A stretch of DNA of 64,000 nucleotides from an uncultured Lachnospiraceae bacterium (GCA_910585075.1 CAJUED010000014.1:1-64000); one strand, 5' to 3'. Counted from the stretch's first letter, positions 36,106 to 45,186 are shown. Notes: generated by a model not told the origin, from the sequence alone. Made by a program: numbers and translations.

Positions 36106-36519
36106 TTACAAAACCATAACTAAAGTCCCCACTCCGATCAGCACACAGCCCACAAATGATTTTACTGTAAATTCTTCATGTAAAAATACAAATGCTAATA
36201 TCAGTGTTAAAACAACACTCAGCTTGTCGATTGGTACAACTTTGGAAGCATCACCCATCTGTAATGCCTTATAATAACATAACCATGAAGCGCCTGTTGC
36301 AATACCTGATAAAATCAGGAAAAGCCAGCTCCTTTTGCTTATCTGCGTCAAACCGCCTTGGGCGTGGGTAAGAAAAACCATTCCCCAGGCCATGATAACG
36401 ACAACCACTGTCCTTATTGCCGTTGCAAGATTTGAATTTACCCCATCTATACCAATTTTTGCCAGTATAGACGTAAGCGCCGCAAACACCGCAGACAGCA
36501 CAGCAAATATAAACCACAT
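36106..36519 (-). CDS. Short EamA/DMT-family transporter
   Basis: A 137-residue membrane protein with about five helices and the EamA pattern (SAVFAALTSILAKIGI, TAIRTVVVVIMAWGMVF, SGIATGASWLCYYKALQMG, LTLILAFVFLHEEFT, VLIGVGTLVM). Such half-size proteins act as dimers, often for drugs or small metabolites. The ATG at 36519 is preferred over an upstream start at 36630 because MWFIF begins the first helix and AAGGGG lies before it. Divergent from the next gene. Confidence 0.85.
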   Translation of the reverse strand: MWFIFAVLSAVFAALTSILAKIGIDGVNSNLATAIRTVVVVIMAWGMVFLTHAQGGLTQISKRSWLFLILSGIATGASWLCYYKALQMGDASKVVPIDKLSVVLTLILAFVFLHEEFTVKSFVGCVLIGVGTLVMVL

Positions 36520-36706
36520 ATTCTTATACCCCTTGCTTTCTTTCTTATATAAACTTGTATGTCCTTTAGCATACCATATTTTTATACCACATTTTTCTTC
36601 GGATTGCCATATGAAAAGCGCTTCGAACACTCAAACGGGTGGAGGAATAGAAAAATTGATACAGATATGATAAAATATTTGAAAACGAAGGCAAGGGGAT
36701 TTTGTT

Positions 36707-37585
36707 ATGGCATTTACTTTACAGATAAAACAGAAAAAATTATTCGGCAAGACAGTTCTTGATATTCCGTCACTTGCCCGTGCGTGCGGCTTTTCCTATG
36801 GCTCCATAAACGATTTTTACATTCTTCAGGAAGATGAGCAGGACAAGGGGACGGCTGTATTCTATCATCCTGAACACATAGGACGGGGGATTTTCTTTGA
36901 CGGCAGCAAAGCCGGGGAAGGATACTATGAGATAAGCTATAATATCCCCACAACCAAAGCGGAGATTAGGGATTTTGTCAGACTTGCAGGGGAGATGGAG
37001 CGCCGTCTTGGAAAGGTGGAGATGTACTGTGTGGAAGAAGAAAGGACTTTTACAGGCAGGGAGCTGGAGCAGGGAATTGAGGATTTTTCCGCATTCAGCC
37101 TGAAAACCCTGCATCAGTTTTGCGGAAATAAGGAATATAAGAGCTATATACTGACCCTGGCCAGATGGCCCTATACGCTGACCGGGGATAAGGTGGCCGC
37201 CTGGGAGACATGTATGGATCTTTCAGACTTTGAAAAGACCCTGCACGAACTGCAGGCACGGGATGTCTATTATGCAAAGCCGAGCCTTTTTCAGAAAAAC
37301 GATACAAAAGAGATTGGCGCTTTTTATGCGCTGACAGAAGAATGTGAAAGTGTTTTTCCAATCCATGCTGATGGCTTCCTGAATTTTGGCGAGCTTAAGG
37401 TGACGGAAGGATTCGTCCGGTTTGTGCTTTACAGTGAGCAGCGTATGATGGAGGGATTGTTCCCTTATGAGCGCTTTATTGAGGAGATGCAGGGACGTGG
37501 CGTCCGGCAGTTTGATGGGGATCATATATTGATTCCGCCCATGACGAAGGCGGAGCTGGAGCAGTTGGCAGAGAAATTGCGCTGA
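36707..37585 (+). CDS. DUF4299-like protein of unknown function
   Basis: A 292-residue soluble protein whose opening (MAFTLQIKQKKLFGKTVLDI) and overall look suggest the uncharacterised DUF4299 family; this is recognition by resemblance only. It has no signal peptide or membrane helix and no catalytic motif that I can name. It closes with HILIPPMTKAELEQLAEKL. The ATG at 36707 follows AAGGGGATTTTGTT. It leads a four-gene set with a lipoprotein, a membrane protein and a Sel1-repeat protein. Confidence 0.6.
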   Translation: MAFTLQIKQKKLFGKTVLDIPSLARACGFSYGSINDFYILQEDEQDKGTAVFYHPEHIGRGIFFDGSKAGEGYYEISYNIPTTKAEIRDFVRLAGEMERRLGKVEMYCVEEERTFTGRELEQGIEDFSAFSLKTLHQFCGNKEYKSYILTLARWPYTLTGDKVAAWETCMDLSDFEKTLHELQARDVYYAKPSLFQKNDTKEIGAFYALTEECESVFPIHADGFLNFGELKVTEGFVRFVLYSEQRMMEGLFPYERFIEEMQGRGVRQFDGDHILIPPMTKAELEQLAEKLR

Positions 37586-37695
37586 AAGGGGAGCATGTGG
37601 AAAGACTATATGAAAAGACATTTCCGGTGTATGAAAAAGGGAGAGACTGCAGGGAGTATGCTTGACTTAGCAGGAAGGGGAAACGGGGAAGGCAG

Positions 37696-39285
37696 ATGGT
37701 AAAAGGAAATTATATTTTTTTAAAAATAATCATCGGGCTCTGCCTGCTGTCGCTGACCGGTTGTAAGGCCAGGGCGCCCAAAGCAGAGCAGATTCAGGCC
37801 GAGGCGGCTGTGTCTGATGAAGGAACAGACAGCGCGGAACATATATCGGATAATCTGACAGACAGCTCAGATAGTCTGTCGAGCGCATCGGAGAAGGATT
37901 CGGGCGGAAATCTGCTGCAGAAGGATGGTCGAAGCGATGAGGAAGACGCTAAGGAAGACGGCCGGAGCAATAAATATGCTGTTCAAGAAAGTGGTCAAAA
38001 CAGCGAAGAAGATGTCCAGGAAGATAAGCAAAGTAATGGAGAAGCAGCTTCGGAAGGAACATTTCAAATCCCCGCCCTGCCGGTGAGGGGCAGCGGGATT
38101 ATGGACTTCGTGCCGGAGGGCTGGACTCTGTGGGATAGCGTTGAACTGGATTTCAATGAAGATACGATTCCGGATTATGTGGGCGTACTGGATACAACCC
38201 TGCAGGGGATAGAGGAGGACAGTGTATTTGGCGTTGCGGCGCCACGCATTTTGTTTGCCATTGCCAGCGATGGGGCAGGCCGGTACCGACTGGATTTTCA
38301 GGATATCAATCTGATACGCACCCGAGGGGAAGGCGGCGTCTTTGGAGACCCCTATGAGCCGCTGACAGCGGAGGGAACCTCTTTTACCACCCATGCCTAT
38401 GGAGGAAGCGCATGGAGATGGGTGGAAAGTGATACCTACACCTATAAGGCGGGTGAATGGTACGAAACTCTGTGGGAGAGCACTTACGGATACGGAGATT
38501 TCACCACATCCTATGAAAAGAACGACTGGGAGAGCGGCATCGGAATACGTAAAAAGCGAAGTGATGATTTTGACGACATGGAAAAATACTGGGATTCGGA
38601 GGATGCATGGGAGGAAAAATTTGATGTGGAATACGAGGTTTCTCTTGATGAACCGCCTACCCTTTATCAGGCGGGAATGAGATGGTGGCTTGCACCGGAG
38701 CGCGTGGAGGCCTGGAGCGTGGATTCTATCGTATTTTCAGAGGGCGTAACGCTTTCGGAGGAACAGGTGAAGCTGCCGGAGGAGATGTCTCTTGCAGACT
38801 ACTGTGACGAGGATTGTGTGCTTTACACATTTCAGGACAAGGACAGTTCTTTGCATTATCTTGCCATGTACTGTTTTCAGGACAGAAAGCTGATTGTGCT
38901 GGCGGAATCGGATACATCCATGGAGGACTCCCGAATTTATAAAGGAAAGGTCTATTATTCTACCGGAATTGTGGAAAAAGTCGCTTACAAGCAGGACGAG
39001 GGTGGACAGGAGCAGGTGAAGGAGGAAGATGACACCGTAGGAATTAGCCTGAACCGAATGAATTTGGACGGAAGCGGTAAGGAAAGTATCTTTACCTGGC
39101 GATATCCGGGCCTGGAACAGGAAATTTTGGAGAGCCGCTTACCTTATCTGTCGTTGATTTATGAGATAAGCGGGGATGAGATTATTGCCGAGGTGTACGT
39201 GGGAAACGAATCACATCCGGTCTGCCGGATGAACTGCGACGGAACAGAACTTAAATGGATAGGACAGATACCGGCCGCATCATAA
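37696..39285 (+). CDS. Lipoprotein with acidic linker, unknown function
   Basis: A 529-residue lipoprotein: hydrophobic signal ending in LTGC (Cys23), then a ~100-residue Ser/Asp/Glu/Gln-rich linker (residues ~30-130). The globular part begins at FQIPALPVRGSG. It carries a DFNEDTIPDYVGVLD stretch, which has the D-x-N-x-D-x-x-x-D spacing of calcium-binding loops in FG-GAP/dockerin-like repeats, and several aromatic-rich segments (GGSAWRWVESDTYTYKAGEWYETLWE). The ATG at 37696 follows GGGGAAGGCAG. Not assignable; probably a cell-surface component of the local gene set. Confidence 0.7.
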   Translation: MVKGNYIFLKIIIGLCLLSLTGCKARAPKAEQIQAEAAVSDEGTDSAEHISDNLTDSSDSLSSASEKDSGGNLLQKDGRSDEEDAKEDGRSNKYAVQESGQNSEEDVQEDKQSNGEAASEGTFQIPALPVRGSGIMDFVPEGWTLWDSVELDFNEDTIPDYVGVLDTTLQGIEEDSVFGVAAPRILFAIASDGAGRYRLDFQDINLIRTRGEGGVFGDPYEPLTAEGTSFTTHAYGGSAWRWVESDTYTYKAGEWYETLWESTYGYGDFTTSYEKNDWESGIGIRKKRSDDFDDMEKYWDSEDAWEEKFDVEYEVSLDEPPTLYQAGMRWWLAPERVEAWSVDSIVFSEGVTLSEEQVKLPEEMSLADYCDEDCVLYTFQDKDSSLHYLAMYCFQDRKLIVLAESDTSMEDSRIYKGKVYYSTGIVEKVAYKQDEGGQEQVKEEDDTVGISLNRMNLDGSGKESIFTWRYPGLEQEILESRLPYLSLIYEISGDEIIAEVYVGNESHPVCRMNCDGTELKWIGQIPAAS

Positions 39286-39344
39286 AGAAATAAAGCGTGG
39301 ATTCGGAGCTTCGAATTAAAAATAGAACAAGGCAGGTGCGGAAC

Positions 39345-40427
39345 ATGGAAAAGAAAAATAATAAAACAGGGAGGCGGATTCGCCTGACGCCTCTTATATT
39401 GGGTGTTTATGGAGCAGTTCTCGGTTCGGGCCTGGTGATGGTGGGACTTTTTGAAGTTGCGGGAGGGATTGGCCTAATCCGCGTTCTTCTTGGGCTTGGA
39501 ATGTTCTGCTTTGGCCTGTATGGAATATGGGATGGGGTGCGTGATCTGGTAAGACCGGATAAAAATAAGGAAAAAGCACCGGCAACCCAATTTGTTTTTA
39601 CCGATACAGCCGGAAACAGGAGCTCCAATGTTACGCCCGGGCTTTTGCGGGAGCAGATGGATATTCTTGCAAAAAGTGAAGAATTTAAAAGCTTTTATCT
39701 TCAGATTCTGCCGCCCCTTCCTGTAGAAGGACAGGGAATGCTAAAGCAAATATCCTGCATTTATCATGATAATATAATTCTGGTGGCCTTTTTTGAAATG
39801 CCAAAGGATGGATACCGGATATTGCAGAAAAGCACGGATTCGGACAGGGCAGCAGAATGGCTGAGACAGCTGTTGGCCGGTAATGCGGATTTTTCCGAAT
39901 GGGGAAAGATGGAAGCACAGATGAATGAGGCAAATACCGGGCCGGATGAGGAAGATCAGGAGTATGGTGAAACGGACACCGATGAGGAAAATGTGGAACC
40001 ATTTTGGCAGCATCTTTTAAAGGAACAGAAAGGGCTGATGGCCTATTGGCACAAGCTGCTCATCATTTTTGGGGAAAGCTGGCATGATGAACACAAATTT
40101 TTCTCATCAAGGGATCTGGAACTTGCCATTGAAGGTGTACATAGTAAAAAATATCAAAAAGCGGTATTGGAATGGGGATACGAAGCACTTCACATATTCC
40201 CCGGCCAGCAAAGTGATCTGCTGGTGGTTTGGTGTAAAAACAGCGGCACAGAAAAAGAAAATCCCCGCTTTCTGGCGTGGGAAGGAACGGTGACCCAGGT
40301 GAAATTCCGGCTGGTCAGCTATTTGGAACATGGATTTTTGGAAGAAACAAGTGGCTGGAATGATATTACCGCTCAGATAGAAAAAGAAACCAGGAAAGGT
40401 GAGAAGAAGCATGGGAAAGTATTATAG
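39345..40427 (+). CDS. Membrane protein of unknown function
   Basis: A 360-residue protein with two closely spaced N-terminal helices (LTPLILGVYGAVLGSGLVMVG and GLIRVLLGLGMFCFGLYGIW). A long soluble C-terminal part follows, with an acidic patch (GPDEEDQEYGETDTDEENVE) and a segment beginning ESWHDEHKFFSSRDLELAIEGV. The ATG at 39345 follows GGCAGGTGCGGAAC; an in-frame GTG at 39297 is less likely. Its 3' end overlaps the Sel1 gene by 17 bp, so the two are translationally linked. No family recognised. Confidence 0.65.
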   Translation: MEKKNNKTGRRIRLTPLILGVYGAVLGSGLVMVGLFEVAGGIGLIRVLLGLGMFCFGLYGIWDGVRDLVRPDKNKEKAPATQFVFTDTAGNRSSNVTPGLLREQMDILAKSEEFKSFYLQILPPLPVEGQGMLKQISCIYHDNIILVAFFEMPKDGYRILQKSTDSDRAAEWLRQLLAGNADFSEWGKMEAQMNEANTGPDEEDQEYGETDTDEENVEPFWQHLLKEQKGLMAYWHKLLIIFGESWHDEHKFFSSRDLELAIEGVHSKKYQKAVLEWGYEALHIFPGQQSDLLVVWCKNSGTEKENPRFLAWEGTVTQVKFRLVSYLEHGFLEETSGWNDITAQIEKETRKGEKKHGKVL

Positions 40428-41643
40428 TGATGTGGTGGACAAGGCGATTGAGGATCTTTATTATTGCTGTGACAACGACAGGGCGAATGCGGCAGCAGAC
40501 GCATTGCTGCTTGCGGCAAAGGAAGGGGATGGAGATGCCTGTTACTTCCTGTCCCGCTGTTTTTCCGGTTCCTGCTACAGCTGGGAATATCATCCTTTTG
40601 AAGAAAATGAAGCGGCGGCTTATGCCATGATCCATCAGGCAATCTCACTGGGCAGCGCCACAGCGGTTCTAGGAGCGCTCAGGATGGATATGCTGACTCC
40701 GGAGCTGCGGGAGATCATGCCATTTGGAAATATCAAAGAAGCCTGGGAGCTTATTTATCAGAAAGCGGCGGAGGGCTGTCTGTTCTGCCAGTATATGATT
40801 GGGAATACTTATTACTTTTTGGATGTGATTGAGATTGAGGACCGGAAGGAAAGTGAATTCGAGAACCAGGAAGCCTGGGATAACTGGCGGCGGGAACAGA
40901 TGGAGCAGAGTATCCCATGGTTTGAGAAGGCTTTTTCAGGCGGTATGAGTTTGGCAGGCCGGAACTACCGGAATTATTACGGGCAGGGAAGGGGAGAGTT
41001 GATTGGGCCGGATTATGAAAAAAAGATGGCAGTACTCCGTCAGGGTGCAGAGCTGGGGTATCCGGAGTGGATGTACAATTATGCATTCGAACTGTTTTAT
41101 CATCAGGAGAAGGCAAAGGAAGCCCTCCCCTGGGCAATTCGTGCGGCACAAGCGGGACATCTGTTCGGATGGCATATCGTAGGGGATATCTACTGGGATG
41201 GCGAAGCTGTGGAACGAAATCTTGATTATGCCCTGGAGTGCTTTGAAAAAACCGCAGGTTACGGAAACGACCCTTACGGCTGCCGACGGGCCGGGGAAAT
41301 GTATTTCCGGGGGCTGGGAGCAGCTCAGGATTACGCCAGGGCGGTGCAGTACCTGGAGCAGAAGGATGAAAAGGAAGGCGATGATATGCTGGGTATGTGT
41401 TACCTTCTTGGATACGGCTGCCGGCAGGATACGGCGCGGGGCAGAATATTACTGGAAAGAAGCCGTAACACTATATGGAAGAACTATGGACTGGGAAGGA
41501 TGTACGCCGAAGGAATCGGCGTGCCGGAGGATATCGGTAAGGGTGTGGAATACCTGAAGGCAGCAGGAAACTATGAACCGGCATTGGAGGCCCTGAAGCA
41601 TTATAAGAAAAGCCTGTTTGGCGTCTGGCGGCGCAGGACCTGA
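40411..41643 (+). CDS. Sel1-like repeat protein
   Basis: A 410-residue all-helical protein with Sel1/TPR-like repeats, clearest in residues ~230-400 (GWHIVGDIYWDGEAVERNLDY, RRAGEMYFRGLGAAQDYARAV, LGRMYAEGIGVPEDIGKGVEYL). Sel1 proteins usually scaffold protein-protein contacts. The ATG at 40411 follows GGAAAGGTGAGAAGAAGC; GTG at 40399 is an alternative. Last gene of the four-gene unknown cluster. Confidence 0.8.
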   Translation: MGKYYSDVVDKAIEDLYYCCDNDRANAAADALLLAAKEGDGDACYFLSRCFSGSCYSWEYHPFEENEAAAYAMIHQAISLGSATAVLGALRMDMLTPELREIMPFGNIKEAWELIYQKAAEGCLFCQYMIGNTYYFLDVIEIEDRKESEFENQEAWDNWRREQMEQSIPWFEKAFSGGMSLAGRNYRNYYGQGRGELIGPDYEKKMAVLRQGAELGYPEWMYNYAFELFYHQEKAKEALPWAIRAAQAGHLFGWHIVGDIYWDGEAVERNLDYALECFEKTAGYGNDPYGCRRAGEMYFRGLGAAQDYARAVQYLEQKDEKEGDDMLGMCYLLGYGCRQDTARGRILLERSRNTIWKNYGLGRMYAEGIGVPEDIGKGVEYLKAAGNYEPALEALKHYKKSLFGVWRRRT

Positions 41644-41775
41644 CAGCAGGCTTAGGTTGATGGACCGCATGGATTGCCGTTGACCGATGTTGACTTCAGA
41701 ATACTATAATTAAGAGAGAATAAACTGCCGGATTTTTGTAGTTATGATGCAATAAAAATTTAATAATTTGTAATT

Positions 41776-41811
41776 GTACTACGTTTTGCACAATTTTTTG
41801 TGAAGTAGTAC
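41776..41811 (+). promoter_or_regulatory. Inverted repeat upstream of the pta promoter
   Basis: GTACTAC (41776-41782) and GTAGTAC (41805-41811) form a perfect 7-bp inverted repeat with a 22-bp gap. It ends exactly at the -35 box of pta, where an activator or repressor dimer could bind. TTTTGCACAA and TTTTTTGTGAA lie between. Confidence 0.5.
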
Positions 41812-41840
41812 TTGCCGTGCCAAGCAATTTCAACTATAAT
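41812..41840 (+). promoter_or_regulatory. Promoter of pta-ackA
   Basis: TTGCCG (41812-41817), a 17-bp spacer and TATAAT (41835-41840), 57 bp before the pta start. Confidence 0.85.
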
Positions 41841-41897
41841 TTTTTAGAGGGTTATGCAATACAGGCATAAAGATAATGTAAGAAAGGAGAATGGGGT

Positions 41898-42899
41898 ATG
41901 TCATACATTGACATAATAAAAGACAAAGCAAGAATGGACAAAAAAACGATTGTCCTGCCGGAAACTACGGATAAGAGAACTTTAATTGCAGCTTCTCACA
42001 TTGAACAAGAGGGTATTGCAAACATTATCATGATTGGTAACGAAGAAAAAATCATGGATGGCGCTACCTGGCTGGAGATTGAACTGGACGGGGTGGAGAT
42101 TATCAATCCGGAAACCTGTGATAAGCTGGATGAATATGTGAACCTGCTGTATGAGACAAGGAAAAACAAAGGAATGACTCCCGAAAAGGCAAGAGAAATC
42201 CTGTTGACGGATTATCTTACCTTTGGTGTTATCATGGTAAAGGCAAATGATGCGGACGGTATGGTGGCAGGAGCCTGCCACGCTACGGCGGATACTTTAC
42301 GTCCCGCACTTCAGATTTTAAAGACAGCGCCGGGTGTGAAACTGGTTTCAGGATTTTTCCTGATGTGCGTACCGGATTGCGAGTTTGGAGATGAGGGAAC
42401 TTTCCTGTTTGCGGACTGCGGTCTGAATCAGGATCCTACGGCGGAAGAACTGGCGGCAATTGCAGATTCCTCGGCAAGGAGCTTTAAGAGCCTTGTTGGA
42501 AAGAAGCCGATTATTGCCATGTTGTCCCATTCCACCAAAGGAAGCGCAAAGCATGCATTGGTAGATAAGGTGGTGGAAGCTACCAGAATCGCCCATGAAA
42601 ATTATCCGGGGCTTACCCTTGACGGCGAACTGCAGACAGATGCCGCATTAGTACCCCAGGTTGCAAAATCAAAAGCGCCGGGCAGTGAGGTTGCAGGTAA
42701 GGCAAATGTGCTGATTTTCCCCAATCTGGACAGCGGAAATATCGGATATAAGCTGGTACAGAGACTGGCAAAGGCGGAAGCTTACGGGCCTATGCTTCAG
42801 GGAATTGCAAAGCCGGTTAATGATCTGTCAAGAGGCTGTTCCTGGCAGGATATTGTAGGTGTTGTGGCGCTTACCGCCGTACAGGCACAGCTTGCATAG
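41898..42899 (+). CDS. pta: Phosphate acetyltransferase
   Basis: Pta converts acetyl-CoA and phosphate to acetyl phosphate. The 333-residue protein has the standard short-form Pta sequence: IVLPETTDKRTLIAA, DADGMVAGACHATADTLRPAL, MLSHSTKGSAKH, LDGELQTDAALVP and the C-terminal VLIFPNLDSGNIGYKLVQRL/GPMLQGIAKPVNDLSRGC. The ATG at 41898 follows AAAGGAG. It forms an operon with ackA (10-bp gap), the energy-yielding acetate branch of fermentation. Confidence 0.97.
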   Translation: MSYIDIIKDKARMDKKTIVLPETTDKRTLIAASHIEQEGIANIIMIGNEEKIMDGATWLEIELDGVEIINPETCDKLDEYVNLLYETRKNKGMTPEKAREILLTDYLTFGVIMVKANDADGMVAGACHATADTLRPALQILKTAPGVKLVSGFFLMCVPDCEFGDEGTFLFADCGLNQDPTAEELAAIADSSARSFKSLVGKKPIIAMLSHSTKGSAKHALVDKVVEATRIAHENYPGLTLDGELQTDAALVPQVAKSKAPGSEVAGKANVLIFPNLDSGNIGYKLVQRLAKAEAYGPMLQGIAKPVNDLSRGCSWQDIVGVVALTAVQAQLA

Positions 42900-42909
42900 G
42901 AGGTATGAA

Positions 42910-44112
42910 ATGACGGACAGTAATATTTTAGTAATCAATTGCGGGAGCTCATCCCTGAAATTTCAGCTGATCAATTCCAAATCGGAGGAAGTGATCGCAA
43001 AAGGGCTGTGCGAAAGAATTGGGATAGAGGGCAGCAAGATGTCCTACACCCCTGCGGGCGGTGAAAAATACGAGACAGTTACACCCATGGAGGACCATAC
43101 CCAGGCAATCCGCCTGGTACTTGGAGCCATTACGGATGAAAAGATGGGCGTTGTAAAGAGCCTTGATGAAATCGGGGCCGTGGGACACAGAGTCGTCCAC
43201 GGAGGAGAAAAATTTGCATCCTCTGTTCTGATTAACGAGGAAGTGTTAAAAGCCATTGAAGAATGTAATGATTTGGCTCCTCTGCACAATCCTGCCAATC
43301 TGATTGGGATCAGGGCATGTATGGAGCTGATGCCGGGAACACCCATGACAGCAGTTTTTGACACCGCATTCCATCAGACTATGCCCGAGGAGGCATACTT
43401 ATATGGGCTTCCCTATCATTATTATGAAGACTATAAAGTAAGACGCTATGGTTTCCACGGAACCAGCCATTCTTATGTATCCCGCCGGGCAGCAGAGATA
43501 CTTAATAAAAATTATGAGGATTTAAAGACAATCGTATGCCACCTTGGAAACGGTGCAAGCATTTCAGCCGTAAAAAACGGCAAATGCGTGGACACATCCA
43601 TGGGCCTCACTCCCTTAGAGGGACTGATCATGGGAACCAGATGCGGCGACTTAGATCCTGCAATCGTTGAATTTTTATGCAACAAAGAAAAGAAATCCGT
43701 TCAGGAAATCTTAAGCGTCATGAACAAAGAGTCAGGCGTACTGGGCTTATCTGGCGGCTTTTCCTCTGATTTCAGAGACCTGGTAAGCGCCCACGAAAAA
43801 GGCGACGAGGCGGCAACCCGTGCACTCAAAGCCTTCTCCTACCGGGTAGCCAAATACATCGGCGCCTACACAGCCGCAATGAACGGCGTAGACGTAATCT
43901 GTTTCACCGCCGGCATCGGAGAAAACACCTCCCTTGTAAGAACCATGGTCGCATCCTACCTGGGCTACCTGGGAATCACCCTTGACGAAGAAGCAAATAA
44001 AAAACGGGGAGAAGAAATCCTCATTTCCACCAAAGAAAGCTGCGTAAAAGTCCTCGTAGTTCCCACCAACGAAGAATTAGCCATCGCCAGGGAAACGGTT
44101 GCACTTATATAA
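42910..44112 (+). CDS. ackA: Acetate kinase
   Basis: AckA transfers phosphate from acetyl phosphate to ADP, giving acetate and ATP. The 400-residue ASKHA-fold protein has VINCGSSSLKFQL, VGHRVVHGGE, FDTAFHQTMP, RRYGFHGTSH (catalytic His), CHLGNGAS and FTAGIGENTS. The ATG at 42910 follows AGGAGGTATGAA and gives family length; an ORF start at 42859 lies within pta and is rejected. The 3' third of the gene (from about 43.6 kb) uses many more C-ending codons than the 5' part and neighbouring pta. Confidence 0.97.
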   Translation: MTDSNILVINCGSSSLKFQLINSKSEEVIAKGLCERIGIEGSKMSYTPAGGEKYETVTPMEDHTQAIRLVLGAITDEKMGVVKSLDEIGAVGHRVVHGGEKFASSVLINEEVLKAIEECNDLAPLHNPANLIGIRACMELMPGTPMTAVFDTAFHQTMPEEAYLYGLPYHYYEDYKVRRYGFHGTSHSYVSRRAAEILNKNYEDLKTIVCHLGNGASISAVKNGKCVDTSMGLTPLEGLIMGTRCGDLDPAIVEFLCNKEKKSVQEILSVMNKESGVLGLSGGFSSDFRDLVSAHEKGDEAATRALKAFSYRVAKYIGAYTAAMNGVDVICFTAGIGENTSLVRTMVASYLGYLGITLDEEANKKRGEEILISTKESCVKVLVVPTNEELAIARETVALI

Positions 44113-44148
44113 TTCGGAAGAAGTTTTCAAAGGTTAGCTAAAGCCTAG

Positions 44149-44283
44149 CGTTGCACGGGTAAATATTCAAGGAGGAACCCTTATAAAAACGCCAGCGCTT
44201 GGTGAGGTTTTTTCGAACCTAGCGACTGTTGCGTTTTTATAGAGCGAGAGCGCGGTGACTACTGAATATTTACCCGCGCGACG
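44149..44283. repeat. Large nested palindrome between ackA and yceD
   Basis: Outer arms 44149-44169 and 44263-44283 pair over 21 positions with one mismatch (core CGGGTAAATATTCA / TGAATATTTACCCG). A middle stem TATAAAAACGC (44182-44192) / GCGTTTTTATA (44231-44241) is perfect over 11 bp. Inside it CAG-CGCT...AGGTT / AACCT-AGCG...CTG continues the fold. No T-run follows and no ORF is inside. It could be a MITE-like element or a structured RNA. Confidence 0.75.
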
Positions 44284-44347
44284 CGGACGGATGTCAACAC
44301 ATGAGAAACAATCAAGGCAAATTCTTCACCAAATATTTTTACAGCTA

Positions 44348-44376
44348 TTGACAAACCCCAACCTCACCGTTATAAT
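44348..44376 (+). promoter_or_regulatory. Consensus promoter of yceD-rpmF
   Basis: Perfect TTGACA (44348-44353), 17-bp spacer and perfect TATAAT (44371-44376), ~37 bp before the yceD start. Confidence 0.92.
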
Positions 44377-44413
44377 CATTTAAGTGTGTGATTTGATTCA
44401 TAGGGAGCTTATT

Positions 44414-44941
44414 ATGTTAATCAATCTGGCTGATGTATTTACATCTGAGGGAAAAGATAGAAGGGAAAGCGTTCCTTTTGAGGCGGACAGGTTTTCCTAC
44501 ATGGGAAACTCTTACAGCATCCGTGAAAAATCTCCTGCCAATCTGACCTTTACCAATATTGGCATTGGGAAGATACTGACAGAGGGTGAGATAGAGCTTA
44601 TTCTGGAAATCCCCTGTGACAGATGTCTGCAAAGTGTCGATGTACCTTTGAAACTTAAGTTTGAACAGGAGCTCTTTGCCCCTGATTTAAGTGAGCAGGC
44701 GGAAGGTCAGGACGGACAGCAGGATTTTATGTCCGGATATGAGTTTGACGTGGAAGCTTTCGTGAACGGTGAAATCTTAATTAACATGCCAGTTAAAGTG
44801 CTGTGTAAACCGGACTGCAAGGGAATCTGTAAGCAGTGCGGACACAACTTAAACGAGGGGGAATGTGGGTGCGACACCTTTGTGCCTGACCCCAGGATGG
44901 CAGCTATTAAAGATATCTTTAACGCAGGTAAGGAGGTGTAA
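44414..44941 (+). CDS. yceD: YceD/DUF177 family protein
   Basis: A 175-residue DUF177 protein, the gene that regularly precedes rpmF. It is linked to large-subunit ribosome/23S rRNA maturation. It shows IPCDRCLQ, the FEQELFAPD segment and a C-terminal Cys-rich motif (CKPDCKGICKQCGHNLNEGE) that probably binds zinc. The ATG at 44414 follows GGGAGCTT; an earlier in-frame start at 44384 lies too close to the -10. It ends 2 bp before rpmF. Confidence 0.92.
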   Translation: MLINLADVFTSEGKDRRESVPFEADRFSYMGNSYSIREKSPANLTFTNIGIGKILTEGEIELILEIPCDRCLQSVDVPLKLKFEQELFAPDLSEQAEGQDGQQDFMSGYEFDVEAFVNGEILINMPVKVLCKPDCKGICKQCGHNLNEGECGCDTFVPDPRMAAIKDIFNAGKEV

Positions 44942-44943
44942 CG

Positions 44944-45123
44944 ATGTCTATTTGTCCTAAAAATAAATCTTCTAAGTCCAGAAGAGATAAGAGGAGAGCA
45001 AACTGGAAAATGAGCGCTCCCACATTAGTAAAGTGCAGCAAATGCGGCGCCCTGATGGCACCCCACAGAGTATGTAAGGCATGTGGTTCTTACAATAAGA
45101 AAGAAATCATCAGTGTGGACTAA
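44944..45123 (+). CDS. rpmF: 50S ribosomal protein L32
   Basis: A 59-residue ribosomal protein directly after yceD (2-bp gap, RBS GGAGGTG). It opens MSICPKNKSSKSRRDKRRAN, typical of L32 in Lachnospiraceae, and has the zinc ribbon CSKCGALMAP...CKACGSYNKKEI. The gene is short but complete and its context (yceD-rpmF-plsX) is diagnostic. Confidence 0.97.
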   Translation: MSICPKNKSSKSRRDKRRANWKMSAPTLVKCSKCGALMAPHRVCKACGSYNKKEIISVD

Positions 45124-45186
45124 TCGGGTAAAGTACGAAAAATCAAACGCTGCCACGCTTAGCGGGATGGCGTTTCATCAAGGATT

